From the NCBI RefSeq assembly GCF_000002865.3, contig NW_001865067.1, positions 89,604 through 153,603 of the forward strand: DNA of 64,000 nucleotides. Reading direction: 5' to 3'. The stretch comes from Monosiga brevicollis MX1. Taxonomy: Eukaryota > Opisthokonta > Choanoflagellata > Craspedida > Salpingoecidae. Below, piece after piece: positions 12,395-23,871 of this stretch. Position numbers and translations under genes: made by a program. Positions within the stretch are counted from its first letter, which is position 1; each line of letters begins with the position of its first letter. The notes below the pieces were generated by a model that saw only the letters and a list, made by a program, of their open reading frames with translations, did no database searches and was not told the DNA's origin.

Positions 12395-12665
12395 TTGGTG
12401 AGGTGTGTGCCATTTTTTTTCTCGGCCATCGCTTGTCTGTCGGTAAAGACCGACAGCTGTTCTACTTGGTTTGAATTGTGTTGCCACGACGTCGCATCGA
12501 TCAAGGGGGTACTGCACACAACAGTGGCACCATTTGCCATCAACGTGAAATCCCTCTTGCCTTCTGCACGGCTCATCAAGAACGCGTTTGGAGCCTCGGA
12601 GCAATTTGGTTCTCCAGAGCAATCGCAGCCCACGGTCAGTCATTCACAGAGAGACAGTGGGCAGC
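12395..12665 (+). promoter_or_regulatory. 5' flank of copy A conserved with that of copy B
   Basis: This stretch resembles 17100-17370 upstream of copy B. Shared blocks in the same order include GTGAGGTGTGTGCC, a CCGACAGCTGT block, GATCAAGGGGG, a CAGTGGCA block, GCACGGCTCAT and CAATCGCA. The duplication that made A and B therefore included upstream DNA, and these blocks are the best candidates for shared promoter or 5' UTR sequence. No TATA box or known factor site is claimed. The coding start follows about 130 bp downstream in A. Confidence 0.4.
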
Positions 12666-12800
12666 ACCCACCAGCGCCCGCCCGCCCTGCTGTCGCCTAG
12701 GCTGCCCTTTCGGATCGAAAAGTGTCAGGTCGCTTGAGTGCAACCATTCAGACATGGTATTTTACATTTGGCGGTGATATCGGCAGAAGGCACCGCTACC

Positions 12801-15800
12801 ATGCGCGACGATGGAAGGGACCTGTATGAGGCGTGTTGGTCTTACGATCCACAAGAGGCGCTGCAGCTGTTGAACAGTTGGGACCCACAACGTATTCGAG
12901 ATGCTGCTGCTGCTAAAGATGGGGTATGTCTGCTGTTTGGGCGAACGAGATATTTGATAAAGTTCTTTGAATAAAACAAAGCTAATGATATTATGCATTT
13001 TCCAACAGTATGGCGATACACCAGTGCACTGGGCCTACCGCAACGGTCATGCCAAGGTGGTGGAGATACTGTTGAAGCACGGTGTTGATGCTGAAGCCAA
13101 GGACAAGGTCAGTACTTTCCACTCTCTCCCTTGCCCCTTCATGTTGGTACTGGATTTGTACGTGATGCTGATGCATAACCCACAGTATGGCATTGCACCA
13201 CTACACTATGCCTGCCGAAACGGTCATGCCAAGGTGGTGGAGATGCTGTTGAAGCACGGCGTTTATACCCGAGACAGGAACGACGTCAGTACAGTACCTC
13301 CCTCTCCCTATGCCCCTGCTCAGCCCCCCATGAGCGTGCAACTGTACCATATGATGATGAAACTGAATCGTTTGCGTGATATCTGATGCATCATCTGACA
13401 GGGTGGCAAGACGCCACTGCATTGCGCCTGCCGAAACGGTCATGCCAAGGTGGTGGAGATGCTGTTGAAGCACGGCGTTTATGTTAACGCCACGGACAAC
13501 GTCAGTACATTACCTCCCTCTACCCCCACTCAACCCCCATATGATGGTGCGCAACTACATCACATGATAATGAAACTGCATGGTTTGCGTGATGCCTGAT
13601 GCATCATCCCCTAGGATGACGAGACGCCAGTGCATTACGCCTGCAGAGGTGGCTATGTGGAGATGGTGGAGATGCTGTTGAACCACGACGTTAATGCTAA
13701 CGCCAAGAACAACGTCAGTGCAGTACCTCCCTCTCCCTATGCCCCGCTCGGGCCCCTATGATGGTGCACCTGTACCATATGATGATGAAAATGCATCGTT
13801 TGCGTGATGTCTGATGCATCATCTGACAGGGTGGCGAGACGCCACTGCATTGCGCCTGCGCAAATCGTCATGTCAAGATGGTGGAGATGCTGTTGAAGCA
13901 CGACGTTTATGCCGAACGCCAGGACAACGTCAGTACAGTACCTCTCTCTCCCTATGCCCCCGCTCAGCCCCCTATGATGGCGCATCTGTACCATATGATG
14001 ATGATGAGATGCATCGTTTGCGTGATGTCTGATGTATCATCTGACAGCGTGGCGACACGCCACTGCATAACGCCTGCAGTCGTGGCTATGTGGAGATGGT
14101 GGAGATGTTGTTGAACCACGACGTTGATGCTAACGCCAAGGACAACGTCAGTACAGTACCTCCCTCTCCCTATGTCCCCGCTCGAAGCTCCTTACGATGG
14201 TACACCTGTACCATATGATGATGAAAATGCATCGTTTGCGTGATGTCGTTGCATCGACAGGGTGGCGAGACGCCACTGCATTGCGCCTGTAGTTATGGCT
14301 ATGTGGAGATGGTGAAGATGCTGTTGAAGCACGACGTTGATGCTAACGCTAAGAGCAAGGTCAGTGCAGTACCTCCCTCTCCCTATGTCCCCGCTCAGCC
14401 CCCTATGATGGTGCACCTGTACCACACGATGATGATGAAACTGCATCGTTTGCGTGATGCCTGATGCATCATCCCCTAGAAAGACGAGACGCCACTGCAT
14501 TGTGCCTGTAGAGGTGGTCATGTCAAGGTGGTGGAGATACTGTTGAAGCACGGTGTTGATGCTGAAGCCAAGGACAAGGTCAGTACTTTCCACTCTCTCC
14601 CTTGCCCCTTCATGTTGGTACTGGATTTGTACGTGATGCTGATGCATAACCCGCAGTATGGCATTGAACCACTACACTATGCCTGCCGAAACGGTCATGC
14701 CAAGGCGGTGGAGATGCTGTTGCAGCACGGCGTTTATGTTAACGCCACGGACAAGGTCAATACAGTACCTCCTTCTGCCCCCGCTCGGCCCCCTATGATG
14801 ATGCACCTGTACCACACGATGATGATGATGCTGCATGGTTTGCGTGATGCCTGATGCATCATCCCATAGGATGACGAGACGCCACTGCATTGCGCCTGTA
14901 GTCATGGCTATGTGGAGGTGGTGGAGATATTGTTGAAGCACGGCGTTGATGCTAAAGCCAAGGACAACGTCAGTATACTACCCCCACCTCCCTATGCCCG
15001 CTCGAAGCCCATTACAGTAGTACACCTGTATCATATGTTGATGAAACTGCATCGTTTGCGTGATCATCCCATAGGGTGGCAAGACGCCACTGCATTGTGC
15101 CTGCAAAACGATACGGTATTTTTCCCGTAGTGCGCGCCATGTGGAGATGGTGGAGATGCTTTTGAAGCATGGCGTTGATGCCAACGCCAAGGACAACGTC
15201 AGTACACTACCTCCAACTCTCTCTGCGCCCGCTTTTAGCCCCTTATGATGGTGCACCTGTACCACATGATGATGATGCTGCTATTTTTGCATGATGCCCG
15301 ATGCATCGTCCGATAGGATGGCGAGACGCCACTGCATTGTGCCTGCAGTTATGGCAATGTGGAGATGGTGGAGATGTTGTTGAAGCACGACGTTGATGCT
15401 AACGCCAAGGACAAGGTCAGTGCAGTACCTCCCTCTCTTTTTGCCCCCGCTCGGGCCCCTATGATGGTGCACCTGTACTTTATGATGATGCTGCTGCATT
15501 TGCGTGATGCCTGATGCATCATCGAAAAGGGTGGCGAGACGCCACTGCGTTGCGCCTGTAGAGGTGGCTTTGTCAAGGTGCAGGAGATGCTGTTGAAGCA
15601 CGACGTTGATGCTCAAGCCAAGAACAAGGTCAATCTCTTCCTCTCCCACTCCTCATCCTATTTCTTCTTCTCGACCCTTGGGCGTTGCTCCACACTACGG
15701 CCCACCCTGCTCGCCCGTCCCACCTCCTGCTCCTTTCTTTCTTTCGTGCTACGCGTTTTCCTCTGCCCTTTTTCGTTTCTGCATACTGCGCGTCTTGTGC

Positions 15801-16605
15801 GTGGTCCATGCTTCTTGTATATTCTGCCTACCCACCTCACTCGTTCTTTTTCATTGCTTGAATCCGGGCTCCACCCATCTCTCGAGCGCTCAAGCGGCTT
15901 TCAGATGTTATTTGTTCCTGCTTTGTGCCTTGAGACTCCATATTTCCAAACACTTTCCGATTTAAGCATTCTGCTACCTGCTTGCTTCGCCTGTACATCG
16001 CTCTTCGTCAAGCAGCTCCTACACACAACCTCGCCTGTGTTTTTTTAGAAAGCAAGCGAATATCCCCAACCTTCGACCTCGCATTTCTGCCCACCTCACA
16101 TGTTCCGGTCGCTAAATTGTGGGTGTGTTCTCAGGGAAGCAAAACGCCCCTTGAGGTTGAATGGCAAAACACAGATGACAGCAGTTTGAAGCCCGTCATT
16201 CCTGCCCACGAGGCTTGCCCAGCACCTTTCGCCCGGCTGCTGCCCCAGCTCAGCCCTGTGCCAACCCACGAGGTGCGCCCTCTCTCCCAGCTAGTTTTCT
16301 CCAAAAGCGCTTCCTTCCCATAGCCCGTCGCTCATTTGACTTGATCACGCTTTGGACTACGAGCATAGACGGATGTCTAGAAGCTAATGAATCACACTGG
16401 AAGCTATTAGTCCTGGCAATTGTGCTCAACAAAAGCAGAATGATGTTTGATGATCCTTGACGGCGCTCTTTGTGATTGTTCCTGCAAGCAAGATATAAGT
16501 ACGGTCTGTCGGCTGAAAGTGGCATTTGAGTCTGGAAGCTCGCTCGCGTTTCAATTTCCTCTGTTTGCTTTTGTGAATTGATTACAGACAGACCAGATCC
16601 TATAG
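12801..16605 (+). CDS. Ankyrin-repeat protein, truncated paralogue (copy A)
   Basis: Fifteen exons chain in phase 0: 12801-12923, 13009-13107, 13186-13284, 13402-13500, 13615-13713, 13830-13928, 14048-14146, 14261-14359, 14480-14578, 14657-14755, 14870-14968, 15075-15197, 15317-15415, 15530-15628, 16135-16272. A short last piece from 16588 stops at 16603-16605, giving about 529 residues. Exon 1 (41 codons; [13 protein letters not shown]) is shared with copies B and C. Exons 2-14 each encode one 33-residue ankyrin repeat, for example [20 protein letters not shown]. The exon at 15075 has eight extra codons. Exon 15 matches the linker exon of copies B and C, but the kinase and PARP-core exons that should follow are missing. 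The protein would be a bare ankyrin binding scaffold, or the gene is a decaying copy. ATG context GCTACCATGC supports the start. Confidence 0.75.
13009..15628 (+). repeat. Tandem array of ankyrin exon-intron units, about 215 bp each
   Basis: From exon 3 of copy A onward the exon starts fall at near-regular spacing: 13186, 13402, 13615, 13830, 14048, 14261, 14480, then 14657, 14870, 15075, 15317 and 15530. Each unit is a 99-bp exon plus an intron of roughly 77-120 bp. The introns repeat too: they open with GTCAGT and a CAGTACCTCCCTC block, carry a (GATGAT) run and a GTTTGCGTGATG block, and end in a short AG. The array therefore behaves as a DNA tandem repeat, not only as a protein repeat. The introns before 13186 and before 14657 are almost identical to each other, pointing to duplication or conversion over about 1.47 kb. 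Confidence 0.85.
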
Positions 16606-16970
16606 CTCAGCCCAAACCCAACGGCGAACGCATGTTCATTATCACGCGAGCACTGCTGGGTCATGCCTCTATTCAATCGCTGTCCACGTGGAATTATGTT
16701 CGAGCTTTGCTCGCCCATGCTCTCAATGACTTGACGCGATTCTGGCCATTTCTCTTCTGGTTCTTCCCCCGCCCCCTTGTCATTTGGCTGCCCTTTGGCC
16801 TTTTGCCCTCACTGCCGCGAGTCAATTCAAATGGGCAAGCGGTTCAAGACGACGCTTCCACACTATGGGGGGCTCATGAGACGCCTTGTAATATGTAATG
16901 TACCCCTCTTATCTCAATTTCTTCTTCTGTAGCACCATGAGGTTCTGGTTAAATACGCCACGGAATAGAT
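16588..16970 (+). pseudogene. Relic of the PARP C-terminal exons in copy A
   Basis: After an intron-like stretch (16273-16587), the sequence encodes [20 protein letters not shown]. This matches [20 protein letters not shown] in the penultimate PARP exon of copy B. In the frame set by splicing from exon 15 it hits TAG at once, so it is out of frame. A second trace near 16932, CACCATGAGGTTCTGG, matches the last PARP exon of copy B around YHEVVM. Everything between the linker exon and this point (the whole kinase exon and the PARP core) has been deleted. Confidence is good for homology, moderate for loss of function. Confidence 0.7.
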
Positions 16971-17534
16971 TAATGTAGTTTTATTAACATTACATGTTAT
17001 AGATGTCGAATAAGTTTTAGAGGTTTATGTCGTGCACAGCTTATTCTTAAATTTGGCTTTTTTTTTTTTTTTCCGGGCGACCCTGCCTCTGCTCCGTTAA
17101 GTGAGGTGTGTGCCGCTGTGCGTGGCCACCATCTGCCTGTCAGTCAATACCGACAGCTGTGCTGCTTCGCTTGAAGTGTGCTACTTCAACGTCCACTTTG
17201 TCAATTTTGATCAAGGGGGCGCTGCCACACAGCAGTGGCATCATCTGCCATCGACGTGGGATCTCACTTTTCCTTCCGCACGGCTCATTAACGGCGTGTT
17301 TAGAGTCACGAGCAGTTTGGTTTTGAGACCAATCGCAATCTACGGTCAGTTCTTCACAGAGGCTTGGCACCCGCCGTGGGACACACCCGGGCGGGCGGGT
17401 GTCTCCCGGCTGCCGCTCTGCCGCCAGCGCATCAAAGTCGAGTTCACATCCCTCCAAGTTGTCAGATATTATTTTATTTGTATTAGAGGGGGGCTTATGA
17501 TATTGGTGGTGTGATATTGCAAGAAGCTGTTACC
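16971..17534. other. Intergenic region between copies A and B, with duplicated 5' flank
   Basis: Contains a 14-base poly-T run near 17060 and, at 17100-17370, the counterpart of the conserved block upstream of copy A (12395-12665). The copy B start codon follows about 165 bp after that block. No separate gene is visible. Confidence 0.55.
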
Positions 17535-20500
17535 ATGAGTGATGATGATGATGGAAAGCAGCTATACGATGCGTGTGATTCATCAGATCCACAAGAGGCG
17601 CTGCAGCTGTTGACCAGTTGGGACCAACAACGTATACGAGATGCTGCCCAAGGTTGGGTACGTATGCTGTTTGATCTGACGTTGCGGGATATTGGCTACA
17701 CTTTGAATATGTCACTGGATGGTATAACATGGGACATATACTGCATTGCATCGTCCCACAGATTGGCAATACACCGCTGCACAGGGCCTGCATTAAAGGT
17801 CATGTCAAGGTGATGGAGATGCTGTTGAAGCACGGTGCTGATACTGAAGCCAAGGACAACGTCAGTACAGTACCTCCCTCTTAGCCCCTTTACTGCCCTA
17901 TGATGGTGCACCTGTACCCCATGATGATGATGATGATGATGACGATGATGATGCTGTACCTGTATGTCATGCTGATGCATCATACCACAGTGGGGCGGTA
18001 CACCACTGCACAATGCCTGCTATAACGGTCATGACAAGGTGGTGGAGATGCTGTTGAAGCACGGTGCTGATACTGAAGCCAAGGACAAGGTCAGTGCAGT
18101 ACCTCCCTCTTCCCCCCCCTATGATGGTACACCTACACCACATGATGATGATGATGATGATGCTGTACATATACGTCATGCTGATGCATCATCCCACAGG
18201 ATGGCGGTACACCACTGCACAATGCCTGCTATAACGGTCATGACAAGGTGGTGGAGATGCTGTTGAAGCACGGTGCTGATGCTAAAGCCAAGGACAACGT
18301 CAGTACAGTACCTCCCTCTCCCGACACCCCCCTCCCCCCTCTGGCTGTTGTTCCCGCTCCCCGCTGCTCGTCGCCTTTGCCCCCGTCCCTCGCTCCTCTG
18401 CACCCTGCCCACCTTTTTCTTTCCCGCTCTCCCTCTTCTTGCCCCGTTTTGCGTCCGCTTTGTGTCGGTGCTACCTGCGACTTGCCTTGTTCTCCGTTGA
18501 TGTCGTGACTCCAATCCGGGCGCCACCCCACACCCCACCCCTTGCCATCGCGCCTCTGACTCCCTTGCGCACCCCAAGCAGTCTTTAGTGACCGTTTCTT
18601 GATTTTTGCCTTGATCTCCCCTTGCACCCACCCTCTGATGCTCCCATTCTGGTGCACCTGTGACACATGACGATGATGCTGTACGTTATGCTGATGCATC
18701 GTCCCACAGGATGGCGGTACACCACTGCACGATGCCTGCTCTAATGGTCATGTCAAGGTGGTGGAGATGCTGTTGGAGCACGGTGTTGATGCTAAAGCCA
18801 AGGCCAACGTTAGTCCAGTACCTCCTTCTCCCCCCCCTTTACCGCCTCTCTGCCTGTTGCCCCCGCTCCCGCTGCTCGTCGCCTTTGCCCCCGTCCCTCG
18901 CTCCTCTGCACCCTGCCCACCTTTTTCTTTCCCGCTCTCCCTCTTCTTGCCCCGTTTTGCGTCCGCTTTGTGTCGGTGCTACCTGCGACTTGCCTTGTTC
19001 TCCGTTGATGTCGTGACTCCAATCCGGGCGCCACCCCACACCCCACCCCTTGCCATCGCGCCTCTGACTCCCTTGCGCACCCCAAGCAGTCTTTAGTGAC
19101 CGTTTCTTGATTTTTGCCTTGATCTCCCCTTGCACCCACCCTCTGATGCTCCCATTCTGGTGCACCTGTGACACATGACGATGATGCTGTACGTTATGAT
19201 GATGCATCGTCCCACAGGATGGCGATACACCACTGCACAATGCCTGCCGTTTCGGTGATGACAAGGCGGTGGAGATGCTGTTGAAGCACGGTGCTGATGC
19301 TAAAGCCAAGACCAACGTTAGTCCAGTACCTCCCTCTTCCCCCCTTTACCCCCCATTATGATGTATTTGTACCACATGATGATGATGATGATGCTGATGA
19401 TGCTGTACCTGTGCGTTATGCTGATGCATCTTTCCACAGTATGACTTGACACCACTGCACAGGGCCTGCAAATACGGTGATGTCAAGATGGTGGAGATGC
19501 TGTTGAAGCACGGTGCTGATGCTGAAGCCAAGTCCAACGTCAGTACAGTACCTCCCTCTTTGTCCCCCCTTTGCCCCCCTATGATGGTGCACCTGTACCA
19601 CATGATGATTGTGATAATGATGATGTCCTTGTACGTCATGCTGATGCATCATCCCACAGAATGACGATACACCACTGAACATTGCGTGCGGTTACGGCCA
19701 TGCGGAGATGGCGGCGATGCTATTGAAGAGGGAAGTCAATGCTGAAGCAAAAGACAAGGTCAGTACAGTCATGTATCTCCCCCTTATCCACCATCCACCC
19801 CTCGTGATACACCAACTAACGTTATTCCCATTTTTGGAGAGCTAACACATGATGATGCTGCTGCATCTGCATACGATATATACTTTATGGTGGTGCAACA
19901 AACAATAGTGGGGCAGTACACCACTGCACGATGCCTGCCTTGAGGGCCATGTGGAGGTGGTGGAGATGCTGTTGAAGCACGGTGTTGATGCTCAAGCCAG
20001 GAACAAGGTTCATATCTTCCCCTTCCTCGCCCTGTTCCTGCTGCTCGTCTTTTGGGCCGTTCTACACAGCAGCCCACCCTGCGCGCCCGCCCCACCTCTC
20101 GCTCCTGTTTCTTGTTTCGTTCTACGCTATTATTTTTGTTTTGCCCTGCCGCTCGCCTTGTCCCGGTCCATGTTTCCTGCACATTACGCCCACCCGCCTC
20201 ACTTGTCATTTTCTCCCTCATCCGTCATGGTATCGCTGCTTGAATCCGGGACTCCACCACCCTGTCTCTCGCGCGCTCAAACGTCTCCTTTTCTGATTAG
20301 ACATCCTGCCACCTGCTTGCTTCACCTGTCAACTGCTCTTCCTTCGAGCGGCTCCTGCACACAACCTCGTCTGTGCTTGAAAAAACAAACGGATTTGGTT
20401 GCTCACCTCACATGCTCCGATCTCCCGGATACGGTCGTATTTTCAGAAAAACGAAACGGCCTTTGAAGCTGGATGTCGAAAAGGACATGGCGACAAGCTG

Positions 20501-23500
20501 GAGCCCGTGTTTGCTGCCCACGAGGCTCGCCTCGCACCTTCCGCCTGGCTGCCGCCCCTGCCCAGTCCCGCACCTACCCTCGAGGTGCGTCCCTCTCCTC
20601 CCTCTTCCTCAAACGCGTTTTTCACTCGAAGCCTCATCGCTCATCCGACTTGACCACGATTTGCTCATTTCCCGCCAACCCCCATTAGACCACAGCCTCT
20701 GTTGTGGTGGCAGTGGACACTTGGCTCAAGCCGCTACTACCCGAGCGCACCACCACCCATCTTCTCCCCCATCTTGATGCCTTTATCACGGGGGCCATCT
20801 CGCACTTTCCCAAGCGTGACGCACTTGCCAGCATGAAGCAGACGATTGATGGGGCGCCGTTGTGTTTTTCTTCAGTGGACTGGGCGACCTTCAAGACGAC
20901 CACCACCCAGGCGCTCGATGCGCTTGATCAAGCAGTGCAGGCGCCCAAAGCGCTGAACAGTTGCCTGGGCCAGCTGAATCCCAACTCTGACAATCTAGAA
21001 TCGGTGCTTCAAGAGCTGCATGCGCTCACAACTCAGTTTGAGCTGCAGCCGGTGCTTCAAGAGCTACAGAGTGCGCTGGCGGCATGCCCCGTGCCGCCTA
21101 CGGCACCAGCATCCTCACCGGATACACTGCCCACGGATCTGGCAGCGGCTTTGGACAAGGTCAACGCCCTGAACAGCGTGGGTCCCGAGCTGCAAGAACT
21201 GCTCACCAGTTCCAACACCAAGCTCAAAGGCCGGATTCTGGCATTTATCGATGCTCTAGACGTGGTGGCAAGAGTGGGAACCACCGACACCATCCATCGC
21301 GTGGCCACGTTGCGACAGTGTGCGCAGTGCCAGGAGGTTGACGCAGCACCACCGGTCGCGGCCTTGCCCGAGGCCTGGGATCAGCTTGCTCAAGCACACA
21401 ACGAGCTCAGCTTGTCCACGCTCAACGGCCTGAAACAGGTAGCTCTGTGGCAAGCACCTCCCGACTACGAGCATCAAGCCTGGTATCTGACGTTTGTTCA
21501 CCAAGAGGCACAAGCCCTGGTGCAGCAGCTGCAAGACATGATCGACTGGCAGGCCACGACGCTTTCGGTGTTGACCTCGTGCATGAAGTTGGCTGATGAG
21601 CTGGCCCAGGGCCACGCCGACGAGGTCACAGCGGCACATGATGAACTCGACAAGCTGCACGAACAAATACAGGCTACCAATGCGCTCTTGAGAGTTGCAC
21701 CGCAGGATATGCGCCCCGGTCTTGAGCAAGGTCTGACAAAATTTGAAAAGCGCCGTGCTGTCTTGCAAAAGCAGCTTTCGGGTCAATCGCGTGAGGACCA
21801 CGTTGTGGAGCTGGCAGAGCTGCTGCATCAACACTTTCCAGCCCTGCTGATACTTTTGCATCCCGATCAGAGCATGCTAGGTACCCGCCTCTGCAGCGTG
21901 CTTGGCCCCGATCTTCCGGCCACCCTGATTTTGGAGGCCATGACCGAGGTGGGCCGAGACTTGACCCTCTCTAGTTTGGGCCCGCTTGAGCTGCACTACA
22001 ACCAAAACCACAAAGTCTACAAAGCCCATGCCGCGCTGCCTGGTTGCCCCGAGCAAGACTTGGCCGTCAAGGAGTACGCCTTTGTTCGGAAGCACCAGCA
22101 GGACCAGTGTCGCACCTTTCTTCGTGAACTTCGCGCCATGCGCCAGCTTGAGCATCCGCACATTGTTCCGGTTCTGCATGCACTGGTTGAACTGCACAGT
22201 GGCCACCCGAGTGCGTTCTTGGTGCAGCCGTGGTGTGCACAAGGTGACCTGCAGCAGTGGCTTGGCAGGGCGCGTCAACTGGCCACCTCAAGTATTGTTG
22301 CTGAGATAATGGCTCAGCTACGCACGGCTTTGGCTTTTATGCACAGCAAGGGCCTGGTGCACCGAGATGTGAAGCTGAGCAACGTCATGTTGGACGGCTC
22401 AGAGGATCAGCCCGTTGTGCGCCTGGGCGATTTCGACATTGCCAAGGCCGCCGCCGAAGCCACGATGTTGCCTTGCACCGCCACCGCGTCGTCAGGCACG
22501 GCAGGCTATATAGCACCCGAAGTGTTGTTTGGTGACGGGCACGTCGGCGCACGCCCAGCACAGGACGCCTTTTCATTTGGCTGCGTTCTTTACAACACGT
22601 ACATGTTTCCGCAGACGGTGCCTCCCGCCCGTTTTCCTACGGATCACCTGGTTGAAAAGTGCAATTGGGATCCACAAGCAATGCAATCGGGAAAACGTGC
22701 TTGCAGCTTTCCACATCTGGCGGCTGAGGTTGGTGTTATTGTTGCGTTCGCTCGAGGCTGGATCATGGCAAGCCCACACTCATTGATCGTCGATTTGCGT
22801 TTGCCTGACCACCACACACCTACCTTCAAACACAATTCAAAATTTCAACCTTTCTTTTCAGATGTGCAATTCGACGAGCAGTCTGTTTACAGAAACGAGG
22901 GTCTTGCTTGCAACAGATCCAAAGCAACGGCCAAGCTTGTTCGGCGCCGGGCAAATCGTGCAGCGACCTCCTGTTCTTCAAGTTGGGCCTGCCATTGACG
23001 TTTTGTGCGACGCCCCCGAGCTTATTCCAGAGGTGCGTTGCTTGCTGATGAATGCCCTTCAAATGCAAGCAGGCTAATTTGCATTGACTATTAAATTAGG
23101 TGGCGGACTTGTTGCGGCAGCTGAGCACTGCTGGACGAGGGCCAGCAGGCATTGCAGTTCAGCGGGTTGAGCGCGTGCAAAACCCCGTGTTGTGGGAGCG
23201 TTACTGTGCCAAACGACGTGAGATGGTGCATCGCATAACAAATCAGGAGCACTATAATCAACTCCAAACGGCCGCCTTGGACGCACTGCCAAGCTTTCCA
23301 GCCTTGTTGAGAGACACGCCCTGTCAAGAGCGCTTGCTACTCCACGGCATAGCTTTGAAGCAAGTTGTGCGTGACAAGATTGTACGCTTCGGCCTCGACC
23401 ATCGCTTTGCGGGCAGCAACGCCGGCCATCGATTTGGTCTTGGCGTTTATCTGGCTGATCATCCCGGCAAGGTGTGGCTTCAACTCGCAACCAGTCTATG

Positions 23501-23871
23501 CGAGTCTTTCCGTGCTGATGGTATTATGATGTGCACTCTTGCATGAATGTAGAGTCACCAGTACGCCGAGCCTGGACCCAACGGCGAGCGCGTGCTCGTC
23601 CTCACGCGAGCCTTGCTTGGTCGTGCCCATGTCCACCAGTCACCCTCCCAGGGAGCCATAGCCCCTCCGCTCATTTGCAAAGATTCGCCTGACAACGAGC
23701 GGTGTGTTGATAAACGGACAAGAATCTTTCAGGGTTGTCGATCTCACTTGTAACTGCTTGTCCCGCAGATATGATTCCATTATTGCTACACCGCCAGGAG
23801 ACTACCATGAGGTTGTCATGTTTGACAACTCCCAGATGTATCCTGAAATGGTCATCTACTATACTGTCTAG
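17535..23871 (+). CDS. Ankyrin repeat-protein kinase-PARP fusion protein (copy B)
   Basis: Fifteen exons join in consistent phase to 1,295 residues: 17535-17657, 17762-17860, 17991-18089, 18200-18298, 18710-18808, 19218-19316, 19440-19538, 19660-19758, 19909-20007, 20447-20584, 20689-22728, 22862-23032, 23100-23471, 23553-23701, 23769-23871. Residues 42-305 are eight ankyrin repeats, one per exon. Residues about 352-780 are a helical, Gln/Leu-rich region of unknown fold. The kinase (about 790-1085) has the ATP-site lysine in LAVKEY (K812), HRDVKLSN (HRD at 909-911), DFD instead of DFG (932-934), GYIAPE and DPKQRPS; a clear glycine loop is missing. Residues 1089-1295 are a PARP catalytic domain with the H-Y-E triad: LLHG (H1170), GVYLAD (Y1205) and YHEVVMFD (E1276). 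Ankyrin plus PARP recalls tankyrase, but tankyrase has a SAM domain where this has a kinase. Predicted role: an intracellular scaffold that phosphorylates and ADP-ribosylates bound partners. Confidence 0.88.
18363..18709 (+). repeat. Intron repeat, copy 1 (intron 4 of copy B)
   Basis: These 347 bp are repeated at 18871-19217, exactly 508 bp downstream. The only difference found is at 18691 (C) versus 19199 (A). The repeat ends at the intron acceptor. A diverged inverted relative lies near 30085-30200. Confidence 0.95.
18871..19217 (+). repeat. Intron repeat, copy 2 (intron 5 of copy B)
   Basis: Second copy of the 347-bp intron sequence, offset 508 bp. The ankyrin exons just downstream of each copy (18710-18808 and 19218-19316) differ at roughly a dozen positions in 99, whereas the introns differ at one in 347. 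Confidence 0.95.

Noticed and set aside
18176-19315. Minus-strand frames of about 150 codons that resemble each other
   Set aside because: The resemblance comes from the duplicated introns of copy B, not from a gene family; they span splice sites of the plus-strand gene.
13009-20007. Regularly spaced repeats that at first suggest a CRISPR-like array
   Set aside because: The repeat is a 99-bp coding unit for an ankyrin repeat with GT-AG introns between copies; spacers are related introns, not unique sequences, and the setting is eukaryotic.
20704-22998. The kinase open frame as an independent gene starting at its first in-frame start codon
   Set aside because: The exon begins at an acceptor (20689) in phase with the upstream ankyrin and linker exons, and copy C repeats the same arrangement.
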